From Fulvitalea axinellae (lineage in GTDB: Bacteria > Bacteroidota > Bacteroidia > Cytophagales > Cyclobacteriaceae), in contig NZ_AP025314.1 of the NCBI RefSeq assembly GCF_036492835.1, positions 4,010,010-4,074,009 on the forward strand: a DNA stretch of 64,000 nucleotides. The letters are read 5' to 3'. This document shows positions 8,069-17,104 of the stretch, piece after piece; the first letter of the stretch is position 1, and every line of letters starts with the position of its first letter. Position numbers and translations under genes: made by a program. Below the pieces are notes generated by a model that was not told the origin of the DNA, ran no database searches, and saw only the letters and a program-made list of their open reading frames with translations.

Positions 8069-9487
8069 ATGGCCAAACTCGCTTACAGCCTTACTTTAAT
8101 CCTTCTATTGCCTTGCGTGGCGCTCTTTGGACAATCCGCGCCCGATAAAGCAATAGACTCACTGGAAGTGAGCAACGTGTTTATTCTGGGAAACAGAAAA
8201 ACGAAAAGTGAAATTATTCTTCGGGAATTGACTCTAGGCAAGGGACAAAAGGTTTCTGTAAGGAAATTAAAAGAGACGCTGGAAAGCGACCGCCAAAAGG
8301 TGATGAACACTCGGCTTTTCAACTCTGTCAAAGTGGACGCGACAGACGCCGGTCGGGGGCTTATCGATATCATCGTCAGGCTAAAGGAACGGTGGTATAT
8401 TTTTCCCAGCCCAATTTTCCGCTTGGCTGACCGAAACTTCAACGATTGGGTGGAAAATCACAACGCCAGTTTCCAACGTGTCGACTATGGTCTGGATTTC
8501 AGGCATTACAACTTCCGCGGGCGGAATGAGAAATTGAAAATCAAGGGCCAGCTCGGATACACCCACAAGCTGGAACTCGGGTACAAGATTCCTTACCTGT
8601 CCCTTTCAAAAGACATCGGACTGAACATCAATTACAAATACGGCAACAACAACAACATTGCCGTTGACACAAAGGACAATAAACGGATCTTCCACACTGG
8701 CGAAAGCCGTGATCTTTCGCAATACCACAACGTGAACATCGGCATTACGAAACGAAAAGGGTTTTACACAAACCATGAATTCTTTGCCGGGTATCACTAT
8801 AACATTGTAAGCGATACGATTCTGAAACTAAACCCCAATTTCTTCCTCAACGGAAAACGGAACATTTCCTATTTGTTCGCCGGCTACCACCTTTCAATCA
8901 ACAAGAAAGACGCTCACGCATATCCTCTCAATGGTTACGCTATGGATTTGTATGCCGAACACCGAGGGTTTGGAATCACTGGCGATGTACGCCAAAGCAT
9001 TCTGGATTTCAGGGCCAGCAAATACTATTCCCTGGGAGGACCTTTCTACGCAAGTCATGCCGTAAAAGCGTATGTTTCTTTCCAAGAAAAACAACCGTAC
9101 CCGCTAATGAAAGGAATCGGCTTCGACCCTTTCACCATACGAGGTTATGAACTTTACGTGATTCAGGGACAATATATCGGCTTGATTAAAAATGACCTGA
9201 AGGCCAAAATATGGGGCGCTAACGTGAATCTGGGTAAGGTCATGCCGATCGACCAATTCCGTGATTTCCACTTCACTTTTTACGGCAAGCTCTTCGCCGA
9301 CGCCGGCTATGTCCAAGGACCAAACAACCAGGAAGACAAAGGAAACGATATGGTCAACAAAGCCCAATACAGCGTCGGTGCAGGCCTCGATTTCGTTTCG
9401 TGGTACGACACTGTACTTAGCTTGGAATACGCTTACACCGCAACGGGAATCTTAAAATGGGCATTGAGATTCAATGCCCGAATCTAA
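8069..9487 (+). CDS. outer membrane Omp85-family protein with one POTRA domain
   Basis: This is a secreted beta-barrel protein of the BamA/TamA superfamily. Residues 1-21 form a signal peptide (ends LFGQS). Residues 32-110 look like a single POTRA domain (VSNVFILGNRKTKSEII, then VKVDA and IDIIVRLKERW). The remaining 360 residues are alternating beta strands, with the barrel motif IRGYE (about residue 358) in the place of the family's VRGF/Y lid motif. At 472 residues it is much shorter than BamA. Its job is not assignable; small Omp85 proteins may help insert or secrete particular outer-membrane proteins. Its stop is only 12 bases from that of convergent lon, with no terminator between. Confidence 0.8.
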   Translation: MAKLAYSLTLILLLPCVALFGQSAPDKAIDSLEVSNVFILGNRKTKSEIILRELTLGKGQKVSVRKLKETLESDRQKVMNTRLFNSVKVDATDAGRGLIDIIVRLKERWYIFPSPIFRLADRNFNDWVENHNASFQRVDYGLDFRHYNFRGRNEKLKIKGQLGYTHKLELGYKIPYLSLSKDIGLNINYKYGNNNNIAVDTKDNKRIFHTGESRDLSQYHNVNIGITKRKGFYTNHEFFAGYHYNIVSDTILKLNPNFFLNGKRNISYLFAGYHLSINKKDAHAYPLNGYAMDLYAEHRGFGITGDVRQSILDFRASKYYSLGGPFYASHAVKAYVSFQEKQPYPLMKGIGFDPFTIRGYELYVIQGQYIGLIKNDLKAKIWGANVNLGKVMPIDQFRDFHFTFYGKLFADAGYVQGPNNQEDKGNDMVNKAQYSVGAGLDFVSWYDTVLSLEYAYTATGILKWALRFNARI

Positions 9488-9499
9488 ATCTTCGCACAA

Positions 9500-11887
9500 C
9501 TACTGCACAAGCGCAATCTTCAAAATATCGCCGAAATATGCGGCGTAATGATAGTCGATTCCTTCTTTAACGTAATCGGGAAGCTCCTCGACATCGCGCT
9601 TGTTATCTTCAGGCACTATCAGCGTACGGATTCCGACACGGCTCGCCGCCAACGTTTTTTCGCGAACTCCGCCAATCGGCAACACCCGCCCTGTCAACGT
9701 TAATTCGCCCGTCATCGCTACATCGTTTCTGACCGGCTTGCCCGCCGCTAAAGAGTACAATGCCAAGGCCATCGTCACCCCAGCGGAAGGGCCGTCTTTC
9801 GGCGTTGCCCCTTCAGGAACGTGCAGGTGTACTTCATGCTTTTCGAAGAAATCGTTATCCTCATTTTCCTTCGAAAGAACGGAACGAGCATAGCTGTAAG
9901 CGATTTCCGACGATTCCGTCATTACTTCGCCCAATTGGCCCGTATGCTTGAACCTTGACCTTCCCGTCCGTATTCCCGTCGCTTCCACATACAGTGTGGC
10001 TCCGCCAAAAGCCGTATACGCCAAGCCCATCACTACGCCGGCCATTGGCTGTTCATATAGTTTTTCTTTAAGAAACAGCGGCTTGCCCAAATACTTCTCC
10101 ACCTCAGCCTGACTGCCGACATTTACGCTAGTCACCAAGCCTTCACTCATTTCCAATCCCACTTTTCGGATAATCTTCCTCAAGGCTTTTTCCATATTCC
10201 GAACACCGGCTTCGCGGGCGTATTTGTCCACAATATAACGCATGGAATCCTCATTAATGGAAATTTCCTTTTCGGTCAATCCGTTTTCTTCCAGCTGTCG
10301 TGGCCAAAGGTACCGTTGCGCAATCTGAATTTTCTCATCCAAAACATAACCTGCCAAACGAATCACTTCCATCCTATCGATCAACGGCCGGGGAATGGTA
10401 TCGAGCTGATTGGCCGTTGTGATAAACAATACTTTGGACAAATCGAATGCAACATCGAGGTAATGATCCAGAAACTCATGGTTTTGCTCAGGGTCCAACA
10501 CTTCCAACAAGGCCGATGCCGGATCGCCTTGGTAGCTGGCGCCTATCTTGTCGATCTCGTCCAGCATAATTACGGGGTTGGCTGTCCCCACACGTTTCAG
10601 GCACTGGATAAACTTACCGGGCATCGCCCCGATATAAGTTCGGCGATGGCCTTTGATCTCGGCCTCGTCCCGCATTCCGCCGACAGAGAACCGAAAGAAC
10701 TTACGGTCCAGCGCCCGGGCAATCGATTTGCCTACCGAAGTTTTACCCACACCCGGAGGGCCAACCAAACAGATAATGGAACCGGAAGCCGAACCCTTTC
10801 GAATCACCGTACTCAGGAACTCAAGAATCATATCCTTGACATCTTTGAGGCCGTAATGATCCTCGTCCAAAATCTTTCTGGCCTTGGGCAAATCCCCGTT
10901 ATCTTCGGAATAAACTCCCCAGGGCAAATCCGTGAAGAGTTCTAAATAGTTTCTCGAAACGGCATATTCCGGCGACTCGACGTTCAGCAATTTTATCTTT
11001 GTCAGTTCGTCGTCCACAGCTTTTCTGGCCTCTTCGCTCAGCTTCAGCGCAGCCAGTTTCGATTCTATTTTCTCTATATCGCTTTCCTTGTCTTCTTTCT
11101 CCATTCCCAGCTCTTTCTTAATGGCTTTGAGCTGTTCCCTGAGAAAATACTCCCGCTGTTGCTTCGTGACTTTTTCGTCAATTCCTTTCGAAATCTTTTC
11201 CTGAAGCTTAGCCACTTCGATATCTTCCTTCAAAAGGCGAAGCAACAAATCGGCGCGGGCTTTCAGGTCATACGCTTCCAGAATTTCCTGCAACTTGGCG
11301 GGATCGGGCGAGAGAATGTAAGCGATAGTATCCACCATCTTGCCCGGATACGTGAAGCTGAACTGCGAAAGCGCCATCTTAAGCTGTTCCTGAAAAATGG
11401 AATTGTATTTGATCAATTCCTTCACTTCCGTACTGATGGCCATCAAGTACCCCCGAAGTTCCTGACTAGGCTCGTCCGACGTCTCCTCGTAGTACTCGAC
11501 TTTCCAACGGACATTCGTGCCGTTTTCCATCATCTTCTCCATCTTGAAGCGTTTGGAAGTGTCTAACAGCACCTCTGCGTAATCTTTCGAAATCTCGACC
11601 AGCTTTAGCAACTTAGCTGCGCATCCGTATTCGTGATAAGAAAGCACCTTGTTATTCTCACCCAATTCTTTGGGTAACACCAAACCAATCCAACCGTCAC
11701 GCTTTTCGTTGGCCTCTTTCAGCTGGCGGATATTTTCCTCGCCGACAAAACTTATCGGCAACCGCATTTCGGGAAAAATAGGCCGGGGAAATACCGGCAA
11801 GATATCTAGTTCGGTCGGCAGGGCCTTGCCTACCACCTCCAAATCAAACGGTTGTTTCTGTTCCTCGTTCTTGTTTTCCTCTTCCAT
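9500..11887 (-). CDS. lon: ATP-dependent endopeptidase La
   Basis: Lon is a cytoplasmic hexameric AAA+ serine protease that degrades misfolded and regulatory proteins. The N-terminal LON substrate-binding domain covers about residues 25-225. It is followed by the AAA+ module with Walker A GPPGVGKTSVGKS and Walker B VIMLDEIDKIG, then the protease domain with the catalytic serine in DGPSAGVTMAL and the lysine in GGVREKTLAASRVG. I chose the ATG at 11887 (MEEENKNEEQ, 795 residues). An upstream TTG at 11920 is in frame but adds 11 residues without support. It lies downstream of the methyltransferase gene on the same strand. Confidence 0.95.
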   Translation of the reverse strand: MEEENKNEEQKQPFDLEVVGKALPTELDILPVFPRPIFPEMRLPISFVGEENIRQLKEANEKRDGWIGLVLPKELGENNKVLSYHEYGCAAKLLKLVEISKDYAEVLLDTSKRFKMEKMMENGTNVRWKVEYYEETSDEPSQELRGYLMAISTEVKELIKYNSIFQEQLKMALSQFSFTYPGKMVDTIAYILSPDPAKLQEILEAYDLKARADLLLRLLKEDIEVAKLQEKISKGIDEKVTKQQREYFLREQLKAIKKELGMEKEDKESDIEKIESKLAALKLSEEARKAVDDELTKIKLLNVESPEYAVSRNYLELFTDLPWGVYSEDNGDLPKARKILDEDHYGLKDVKDMILEFLSTVIRKGSASGSIICLVGPPGVGKTSVGKSIARALDRKFFRFSVGGMRDEAEIKGHRRTYIGAMPGKFIQCLKRVGTANPVIMLDEIDKIGASYQGDPASALLEVLDPEQNHEFLDHYLDVAFDLSKVLFITTANQLDTIPRPLIDRMEVIRLAGYVLDEKIQIAQRYLWPRQLEENGLTEKEISINEDSMRYIVDKYAREAGVRNMEKALRKIIRKVGLEMSEGLVTSVNVGSQAEVEKYLGKPLFLKEKLYEQPMAGVVMGLAYTAFGGATLYVEATGIRTGRSRFKHTGQLGEVMTESSEIAYSYARSVLSKENEDNDFFEKHEVHLHVPEGATPKDGPSAGVTMALALYSLAAGKPVRNDVAMTGELTLTGRVLPIGGVREKTLAASRVGIRTLIVPEDNKRDVEELPDYVKEGIDYHYAAYFGDILKIALVQ

Positions 11888-12022
11888 CGGGCGGATTGGT
11901 TTTATGATGAAAAAGCGCAAACCAACGATTTATGGCATGCGCTTTTTGACGCTTCTTTATCCGAAACCAAAAACAAAGGCCTTGGTTCGGCGAAGCCCGA
12001 TAAGAAGAAAGACCGGCTTTGG

Positions 12023-12763
12023 CTAAGCCCGCCTGATATTGTCGCAGATTACGGCGGTAGCCGTGGCCACGTTCAACGATTCTGCTCCGCCAAAGCGCGG
12101 AATAGTCACCGGGTGGCTGATATATTGGCGCAGATTATCCCTAACTCCGTTCGACTCGTTCCCCATAAGCACCAATCCGCCCTTGCCGAACCGCTCGGCG
12201 TGGATATCGTTCCCGTCGAGAACGGCGCCGTATACCGGCAAATCCGTGTTTTCGAACAGCGACTCCAGATCCCGGTAATCCACCCGAACCCGGGCAAACG
12301 ATCCCATACTGGAATTCAAAACCTTGGGATTATAGAAATCCGCCGTATCTTCCGAAGCTACAATTTTGCTAATCCCGTACCAATCCGCTATACGAATAAT
12401 CGTACCCAGGTTGCCCGGGTCGCGTACGCCATCGAGAGCCAACACAAATTCGTCTGTCGGTAGATCCGTATTTCTTGCCGAACGCATCTCCGCCACAGCC
12501 AAGGCCGCGTTGTTTGTTTTGAAGGTTCCCATCCGCAAAAGATCGGCCTCTTTCACCACCTCCGGCTCTAGGCCGCAAGTCTCTCTAAACTGTTCTTTTC
12601 CTTCCAGAAACTCCTTCGTCACGAACACTTGCTTCACGGAAAAATCCCCCTCCAGCAACTCCTCAACGCTTTTGCCTCCCTCTACGAAAAACAGTCCCTC
12701 CTGTTTTCTGAATTTTTTTAATTGCAAAGATTTAACGAACTTGATTGTCTTATTGGTCAACAT
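12023..12763 (-). CDS. TrmH/SpoU-family RNA 2'-O-methyltransferase
   Basis: This is a SAM-dependent RNA ribose methyltransferase of the SPOUT (trefoil-knot) class. An N-terminal substrate-binding domain (about residues 1-95, start LTNKTIKFVKSLQLKKFRK) precedes the catalytic domain. The three SpoU motifs are clear: DGVRDPGNLGTIIRIADW, LVLMGNESNGV and IPRFGGAESLNVATATAVI. The 246-residue length fits the RlmB/TsnR-like group acting on 23S rRNA, but the exact target nucleotide cannot be named. The ATG is only 13 bases from the start of divergent tamL, so the promoter must lie within or upstream of the tamL coding region. Confidence 0.9.
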   Translation of the reverse strand: MLTNKTIKFVKSLQLKKFRKQEGLFFVEGGKSVEELLEGDFSVKQVFVTKEFLEGKEQFRETCGLEPEVVKEADLLRMGTFKTNNAALAVAEMRSARNTDLPTDEFVLALDGVRDPGNLGTIIRIADWYGISKIVASEDTADFYNPKVLNSSMGSFARVRVDYRDLESLFENTDLPVYGAVLDGNDIHAERFGKGGLVLMGNESNGVRDNLRQYISHPVTIPRFGGAESLNVATATAVICDNIRRA

Positions 12764-12776
12764 TGCGCCTTAATCC

Positions 12777-15344
12777 GTGAAATTCAAATTACATCTCCCC
12801 ATAAGTCTAATAACCTGCCTTTTTTGCATTGGTTGCCGAGGACTCGGGTATCTCAAAGATGGCCAATATTTGCTAAAAAAACAGCGCTTTGAGATAAAAG
12901 GAAACACCCCTGCGGACCTCGACGAGATTATGGAGCTGGCGCGCCCCATCCCCAAAAAACCTTTACTGTCGTTACGTCCAGGCGTTTACCTGTACGAAAC
13001 AGGAAAACGCAGGCTCGACACGGCCAAAATCCGCAAGCGCCAACGCAAGGTCAGGGACAAATACAACCTGAAGATCAAAGAACTGGAAGCGGATTCCAGC
13101 GATTTTCTGGCTCTTGAGGAAAAACGCAGAAAAGATCTCATCGCCTTAGCTCCGGGAGAAGGTTCCGACAAAGAAAAGATCGATCGGATAAACTCTAAAG
13201 CCGATAAGAAAGAGGCGAAAATCATAAGAAAAAGACAAGCGAAAAGCGGTAAGCTATTAAAGGCCAGAAATAAAAAAACCGAAAGGCTAAACGACAAAAT
13301 CGAAAAGGGCAATTTCATGATGAGAATGGGCTCTCCTTTGGTTCTGCTCGATAGCTCAGCCATACGTCGCTCAGCCATTCAAATGCGCCTTTACCTAGAG
13401 ACCAACGGGCATTTCAGGGCGAAAACGTCTTTTAATGTGGAGACAAAAGGCAAAACGTCTACCGTCATCTACAAAATAGCTCCCGGGCCCGTTTACACCA
13501 TCGATTCCGTAATGTCTGTAAGATCAGACAATTCCGGGTTGGCAAAAGTTATTGATGACGGGAAATCCGGGTCCTTGATCAAAAAAGGGGACGTTTACAA
13601 TCAGGCGAACTTCATAAAAGAAAGGGAACGCATAGAAAGCCTAGCCAAAGAAGCCGGCTATTTCGACTTTAACCGCAGGCATGTCAAAATCCTAACGGAC
13701 ACTACAGGACAAGACCACAAAGTATGGGTACGTCCAAAGATAACTACCCCGAACGACGTCCAACACAAGGCCTACACTATCGATTCGGTTAATTTCATCA
13801 CGGACGCCCAGTTGGATCACCTCACTGAACAGCGGAAATCCACAATAAGAAACGACATAAACTTCCAGTACCATAAGCATAAGTACAGCGAAAAAGTACT
13901 AAGCCTAAAGACATTGGTAAGGCCCGGAACGCCTTACAATTCCAATAAGGTAAGCGCCACCAGGTCACAACTGAACGGCTTGAATATGTTTAGGCAGACG
14001 AAAATAGAATTCGATTCGATCGACGGGAAATTCGTGGCCAACATTAACGTGGAGCCAGTCAAAAAGAATAGTTTGAGCACGGAAGTGGGCATCGACGTAA
14101 CACAGGGCGAGCCCGGTCCATACGTCAACCTTGGCTACCTGACCCGAAACCCTTTCGGAGGTCTGGAACAACTGCAAATCAGCGGACGCTACGACCTTGA
14201 GGGCGTTATCGACGTAAACCAACTAACCAAATACCGAGAGGGCGGAGTGAACGCTAAACTGTTCCTTCCGCAGTTCCTTATACCTCTTTCGAAAAACAAC
14301 GAGGCGAACCCGTACAAATGGTTTAACCAGCAAACGGTTATCAATGCCGGTTGGAACCTTACGGAAACCAACGACTTCAAACGAACGGCTTTCAACACGT
14401 CTATCGACTATAATTGGGAATCGAAAAACCGTCAAAAGAAATACCGTCTCCGCTGGCTGGAGGTGAATTACATTAACTCTTCGGACATAAGCGACAACTG
14501 GGAAAAATACCTTTTCGAACAAAGGGAAAAAGGCTCAAACGAGATCCTTCAATATTCTCCTTCCGTAATTACTTCGACCTCGTTCAGCGCCAACTATAAT
14601 TTTGGAGTAAATCCACTTGCGCCCAAAGAAGGAAGCACCCTGAAATTCGACTTCGAGATGGCCGGCACATGGATCAACCTTTACGATCCGTCAGCCTCCA
14701 CCTCCACTGCCGAAACACAAGAACCAAACGATCCTGGCTTATCCCGATCGATTCCTGACACGCTCCAATATTACCAGTTTCTAAAGACCAATATCGAATT
14801 CAAAAAATACTTTCCTGTAAACGAAAAAACAACACTCGCCACAGGTATCGAAGTAGGCGTTGGACTTCCATACGGCATTAGTGAGAAACTACCTCTGGAA
14901 AAATCATTTGTCTTGGGAGGCACAAAAATGCGCGCATGGCAATTCGCACGGATTGGCCCCGGGGGCTACCAACCACCGGATTCCCTGTCACGTATTCGTC
15001 GCTACGGCGACATCAAAATCTATTCGTTTATGGAGCTTCGGCGCCAGCTTATCGGAAGGTTAGGCGGTTCGCTTTTCCTTGAGGCCGGTAACGTTTGGCT
15101 TATGAATGAAGACGAGACTTTCGAGAACGGCCATTTCAAATTCGATTCATTTATCGACCAACTTGGCATTTCTGGTGGATACTCCATCAACCTGGATTTC
15201 AGCCCCTTATTAATTTCGGTGGGTGTAGGCCTTAAACTCCGTGATCCCGCTACAGGCGCGAATGCCCATAAACTGAAGGCCAAAAGCCTATTGGGACAGG
15301 ACTCAGAGTCTGAGCTGTTCATCGGAATCGGCTATACTTTCTGA
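12777..15344 (+). CDS. tamL: translocation and assembly module lipoprotein TamL (Omp85 family)
   Basis: TamL is the lipidated TamA/BamA relative of Bacteroidota and takes part in outer-membrane protein assembly. The start is GTG at 12777 and gives a lipoprotein signal ending LFCIGC, with Cys20 as the lipidation site. POTRA-like domains occupy the N-terminal half, for example around FEIKGNTPADLDEI, YTIDSVMSV and YTIDSVNFI. The C-terminal barrel ends in ELFIGIGYTF with a terminal aromatic residue. Between residues about 75 and 180 sits an unusually lysine- and arginine-rich helical insertion (RKRQRKVRDKYNLK and similar). The 855-residue length is in the family range. No tamB-like gene is adjacent in this window. 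Confidence 0.85.
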   Translation: MKFKLHLPISLITCLFCIGCRGLGYLKDGQYLLKKQRFEIKGNTPADLDEIMELARPIPKKPLLSLRPGVYLYETGKRRLDTAKIRKRQRKVRDKYNLKIKELEADSSDFLALEEKRRKDLIALAPGEGSDKEKIDRINSKADKKEAKIIRKRQAKSGKLLKARNKKTERLNDKIEKGNFMMRMGSPLVLLDSSAIRRSAIQMRLYLETNGHFRAKTSFNVETKGKTSTVIYKIAPGPVYTIDSVMSVRSDNSGLAKVIDDGKSGSLIKKGDVYNQANFIKERERIESLAKEAGYFDFNRRHVKILTDTTGQDHKVWVRPKITTPNDVQHKAYTIDSVNFITDAQLDHLTEQRKSTIRNDINFQYHKHKYSEKVLSLKTLVRPGTPYNSNKVSATRSQLNGLNMFRQTKIEFDSIDGKFVANINVEPVKKNSLSTEVGIDVTQGEPGPYVNLGYLTRNPFGGLEQLQISGRYDLEGVIDVNQLTKYREGGVNAKLFLPQFLIPLSKNNEANPYKWFNQQTVINAGWNLTETNDFKRTAFNTSIDYNWESKNRQKKYRLRWLEVNYINSSDISDNWEKYLFEQREKGSNEILQYSPSVITSTSFSANYNFGVNPLAPKEGSTLKFDFEMAGTWINLYDPSASTSTAETQEPNDPGLSRSIPDTLQYYQFLKTNIEFKKYFPVNEKTTLATGIEVGVGLPYGISEKLPLEKSFVLGGTKMRAWQFARIGPGGYQPPDSLSRIRRYGDIKIYSFMELRRQLIGRLGGSLFLEAGNVWLMNEDETFENGHFKFDSFIDQLGISGGYSINLDFSPLLISVGVGLKLRDPATGANAHKLKAKSLLGQDSESELFIGIGYTF

Positions 15345-15347
15345 CAT

Positions 15348-15371
15348 AAAAAAAGGGACCTGACGGCCCCT
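15348..15371 (-). terminator. intrinsic terminator of ftsY
   Basis: On the minus strand, a 7-pair stem with one mismatch and a TGAC-type loop is followed by seven T. It lies between the convergent ends of tamL and ftsY and clearly serves ftsY. Confidence 0.75.
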
Positions 15372-15397
15372 CAATATCTTGTTCGCTTACCAGCGAT

Positions 15398-16360
15398 TTA
15401 CTTTTCCGATTTATTAAACAAGGAATCAACAAACTCCATTTTGTTGAATACCTGCAGATCGTCTACCTGCTCTCCTACCCCGATATATTTCACCGGAATT
15501 TTAAATTCGTCGGAGATACCGATAACTACACCGCCTTTCGCCGTTCCGTCCAGTTTCGTGATCGCCATTGCGGAAACGTCCGTAGCCTTGGTAAACTCAC
15601 GGGCCTGAATCGCAGCGTTTTGGCCTGTACTTCCGTCCAACACCAAAAGCACGTCATGTGGCGCTTCAGGGATAAACTTCTGAACGACACGCTTAATCTT
15701 TGACAGCTCGTTCATCAAGTTGACTTTGTTATGCAGACGTCCGGCAGTATCGATGATTACTACGTCGGCACCAGTTTCCACACCTTGCTTCGCGGCGTCA
15801 AAAGCCACGGAAGCGGGATCTGTGTTCATACCGTGAGAAACCACCGGCACTCCTACGCGCTCACCCCAAAGAATAAGCTGATCAACAGCCGCTGCCCTAA
15901 AAGTATCCGCCGCTCCCAACAAGACTTTTTTGCCTCTCTTGGTGTATTGGGCGGCAAGTTTGCCTATCGTAGTGGTTTTGCCTACGCCGTTTACTCCAAC
16001 AACCAAAATCACGTATGGAGTTTTCAGCTCAGGCACTACAAAGTCCTCAAGGTCTTCGGTATTGTTTTCAGACAAAAGGGAAGCGATCTCCTCACGCAAG
16101 ATTTTGTCAAGCTCCGAAACGCTGGCGTACTTATCGCGAGCCACTCTTTCCTCGATACGCTCGATAATCTTTACCGTCGTATCAACTCCCACATCTGAAG
16201 TTATGAGGATTTCCTCCAGATCGTCAAGCACCTCGTCGTCCACTTTGGACTTACCGACAATCGCCTTGCTGATCTTACTGAAGATGCTCTGGCTGCTTTT
16301 TTCCAGCCCTTTGTCAAGCTTCTCTTTTTTGTCTTTTGAGAAGAAATCAAACAATCCCAT
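15398..16360 (-). CDS. ftsY: signal recognition particle receptor FtsY
   Basis: FtsY is the membrane-associated SRP receptor GTPase that docks ribosome-nascent chains with Ffh at the Sec translocon. The 320-residue protein has a short acidic and basic N-terminal helix, the N domain to about residue 110, then the G domain. Its motifs are GVNGVGKTTTIGKL (G1, from 122), DTFRAAA (the SRP-GTPase insertion box), DTAGRLHNK (G3) and TKLDGTAKGG (G4). The long A domain of E. coli FtsY is missing, as is usual outside enterobacteria. It sits directly downstream of the L28/L33/DUF4295 cluster, with a terminator between. Confidence 0.97.
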   Translation of the reverse strand: MGLFDFFSKDKKEKLDKGLEKSSQSIFSKISKAIVGKSKVDDEVLDDLEEILITSDVGVDTTVKIIERIEERVARDKYASVSELDKILREEIASLLSENNTEDLEDFVVPELKTPYVILVVGVNGVGKTTTIGKLAAQYTKRGKKVLLGAADTFRAAAVDQLILWGERVGVPVVSHGMNTDPASVAFDAAKQGVETGADVVIIDTAGRLHNKVNLMNELSKIKRVVQKFIPEAPHDVLLVLDGSTGQNAAIQAREFTKATDVSAMAITKLDGTAKGGVVIGISDEFKIPVKYIGVGEQVDDLQVFNKMEFVDSLFNKSEK

Positions 16361-16432
16361 AGTAGTTCGAAATTATTCTATGCCGGCCTGCCCGACACAC
16401 ATGCGGGACAAGCCATCCCAACATGGGAATAT

Positions 16433-16459
16433 ACAAAAAAAGTCCCTAAACGGGACTTT
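16433..16459 (-). terminator. intrinsic terminator of the rpmB-rpmG-DUF4295 operon
   Basis: A perfect 8-base stem (AAAGTCCC and complement) with a 5-base loop is followed on the minus strand by seven T. It lies 25 bases past the DUF4295 stop and separates that operon from ftsY. Confidence 0.8.
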
Positions 16460-16483
16460 CATAATCAATATTTTGAACTGAGA

Positions 16484-16636
16484 TTACTTGGCGAAGTATG
16501 CTTTCACCTGATCCTCAGTGATGATCTCGTCTTTGAACGTGTAAGAACCTGATTTACCAGACTTCTCAGCCTTGATCACCTTGGCGTATTTTACACCACC
16601 TTTTGTTTTCAGCGTTGCTACTACCTTCTTAGCCAT
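16484..16636 (-). CDS. DUF4295-family small basic protein
   Basis: This is a 50-residue lysine-rich protein starting MAKKVVATLKTKGG and ending QVKAYFAK. It is the third gene of the L28-L33 operon, beginning 2 bases after the rpmG stop. A small DUF4295 protein in exactly this position, before ftsY, is a hallmark of Bacteroidota. Its size, charge and operon position suggest a ribosome-associated role, but I know of no assigned function. It is easy to miss in annotation because it is so short; its ATG and stop are clean. Confidence 0.9.
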   Translation of the reverse strand: MAKKVVATLKTKGGVKYAKVIKAEKSGKSGSYTFKDEIITEDQVKAYFAK

Positions 16637-16638
16637 GG

Positions 16639-16824
16639 TTACTTAATTTCCTTGTGAACAGTGTATTTGTTAAGAATAGGGTTGTATTTTTTCAACTCCA
16701 TACGATCCGGAGTGTTTTTCCGGTTCTTGGTAGTAATGTAGCGCGAAGTTCCAGGCTTGCCACTGGCCTTGTGCTCGGTGCATTCCAAGATCACCTGTAC
16801 TCTATTTCCTTTAGCTTTAGCCAT
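16639..16824 (-). CDS. rpmG: 50S ribosomal protein L33
   Basis: bL33 is a small protein near the E site of the large subunit. The 61-residue sequence shows the family pattern VQVILECTEHK and SRYITTKNRKNTPDRMEL. The second zinc-ligand pair of the cysteine-rich form is absent, so this is a C-minus type. It lies between rpmB (40 bases upstream) and the DUF4295 gene (2 bases downstream). Confidence 0.97.
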   Translation of the reverse strand: MAKAKGNRVQVILECTEHKASGKPGTSRYITTKNRKNTPDRMELKKYNPILNKYTVHKEIK

Positions 16825-16864
16825 TTTATCTTAGCTTTTTTGTATTCTGAATTGGAAACTTGGA

Positions 16865-17104
16865 TTAAGCCAGAACGTTACCCGCTTTTCTAGCTTTTCT
16901 CAACACTGCAGAGATACCGTTCTTGTTGATGGTTCTCAAAGCCGTACTCGAAACCTTCAGCGTGATCCACTTGCCCTCTTCAGGGATGAAGAATTTTTTC
17001 GTGTGCAAGTTAGGGTAGAACTTACGCCTAGTTTTATTGTGTGCGTGCGAAACGTTGTTACCCACGCGCGGTCTCTTACCTGTAATCTGACAAACTCTGG
17101 CCAT
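16865..17104 (-). CDS. rpmB: 50S ribosomal protein L28
   Basis: bL28 is a structural protein of the 50S subunit. The 79-residue protein has the standard opening ARVCQITGKRPRVGNNVSHA followed by KRKF-type basic motifs and a C-terminal helical tail. It is the first gene of the rpmB-rpmG-DUF4295 operon, behind a promoter at 17158-17188. Only one cysteine is seen near the N-terminus, consistent with a non-zinc form. Confidence 0.97.
   Translation of the reverse strand: MARVCQITGKRPRVGNNVSHAHNKTRRKFYPNLHTKKFFIPEEGKWITLKVSSTALRTINKNGISAVLRKARKAGNVLA

Noticed and set aside
11888..11920. Extended lon start at a TTG
   Set aside because: The ATG at 11887 gives the usual acidic Lon N-terminus; the added 11 residues have no support.
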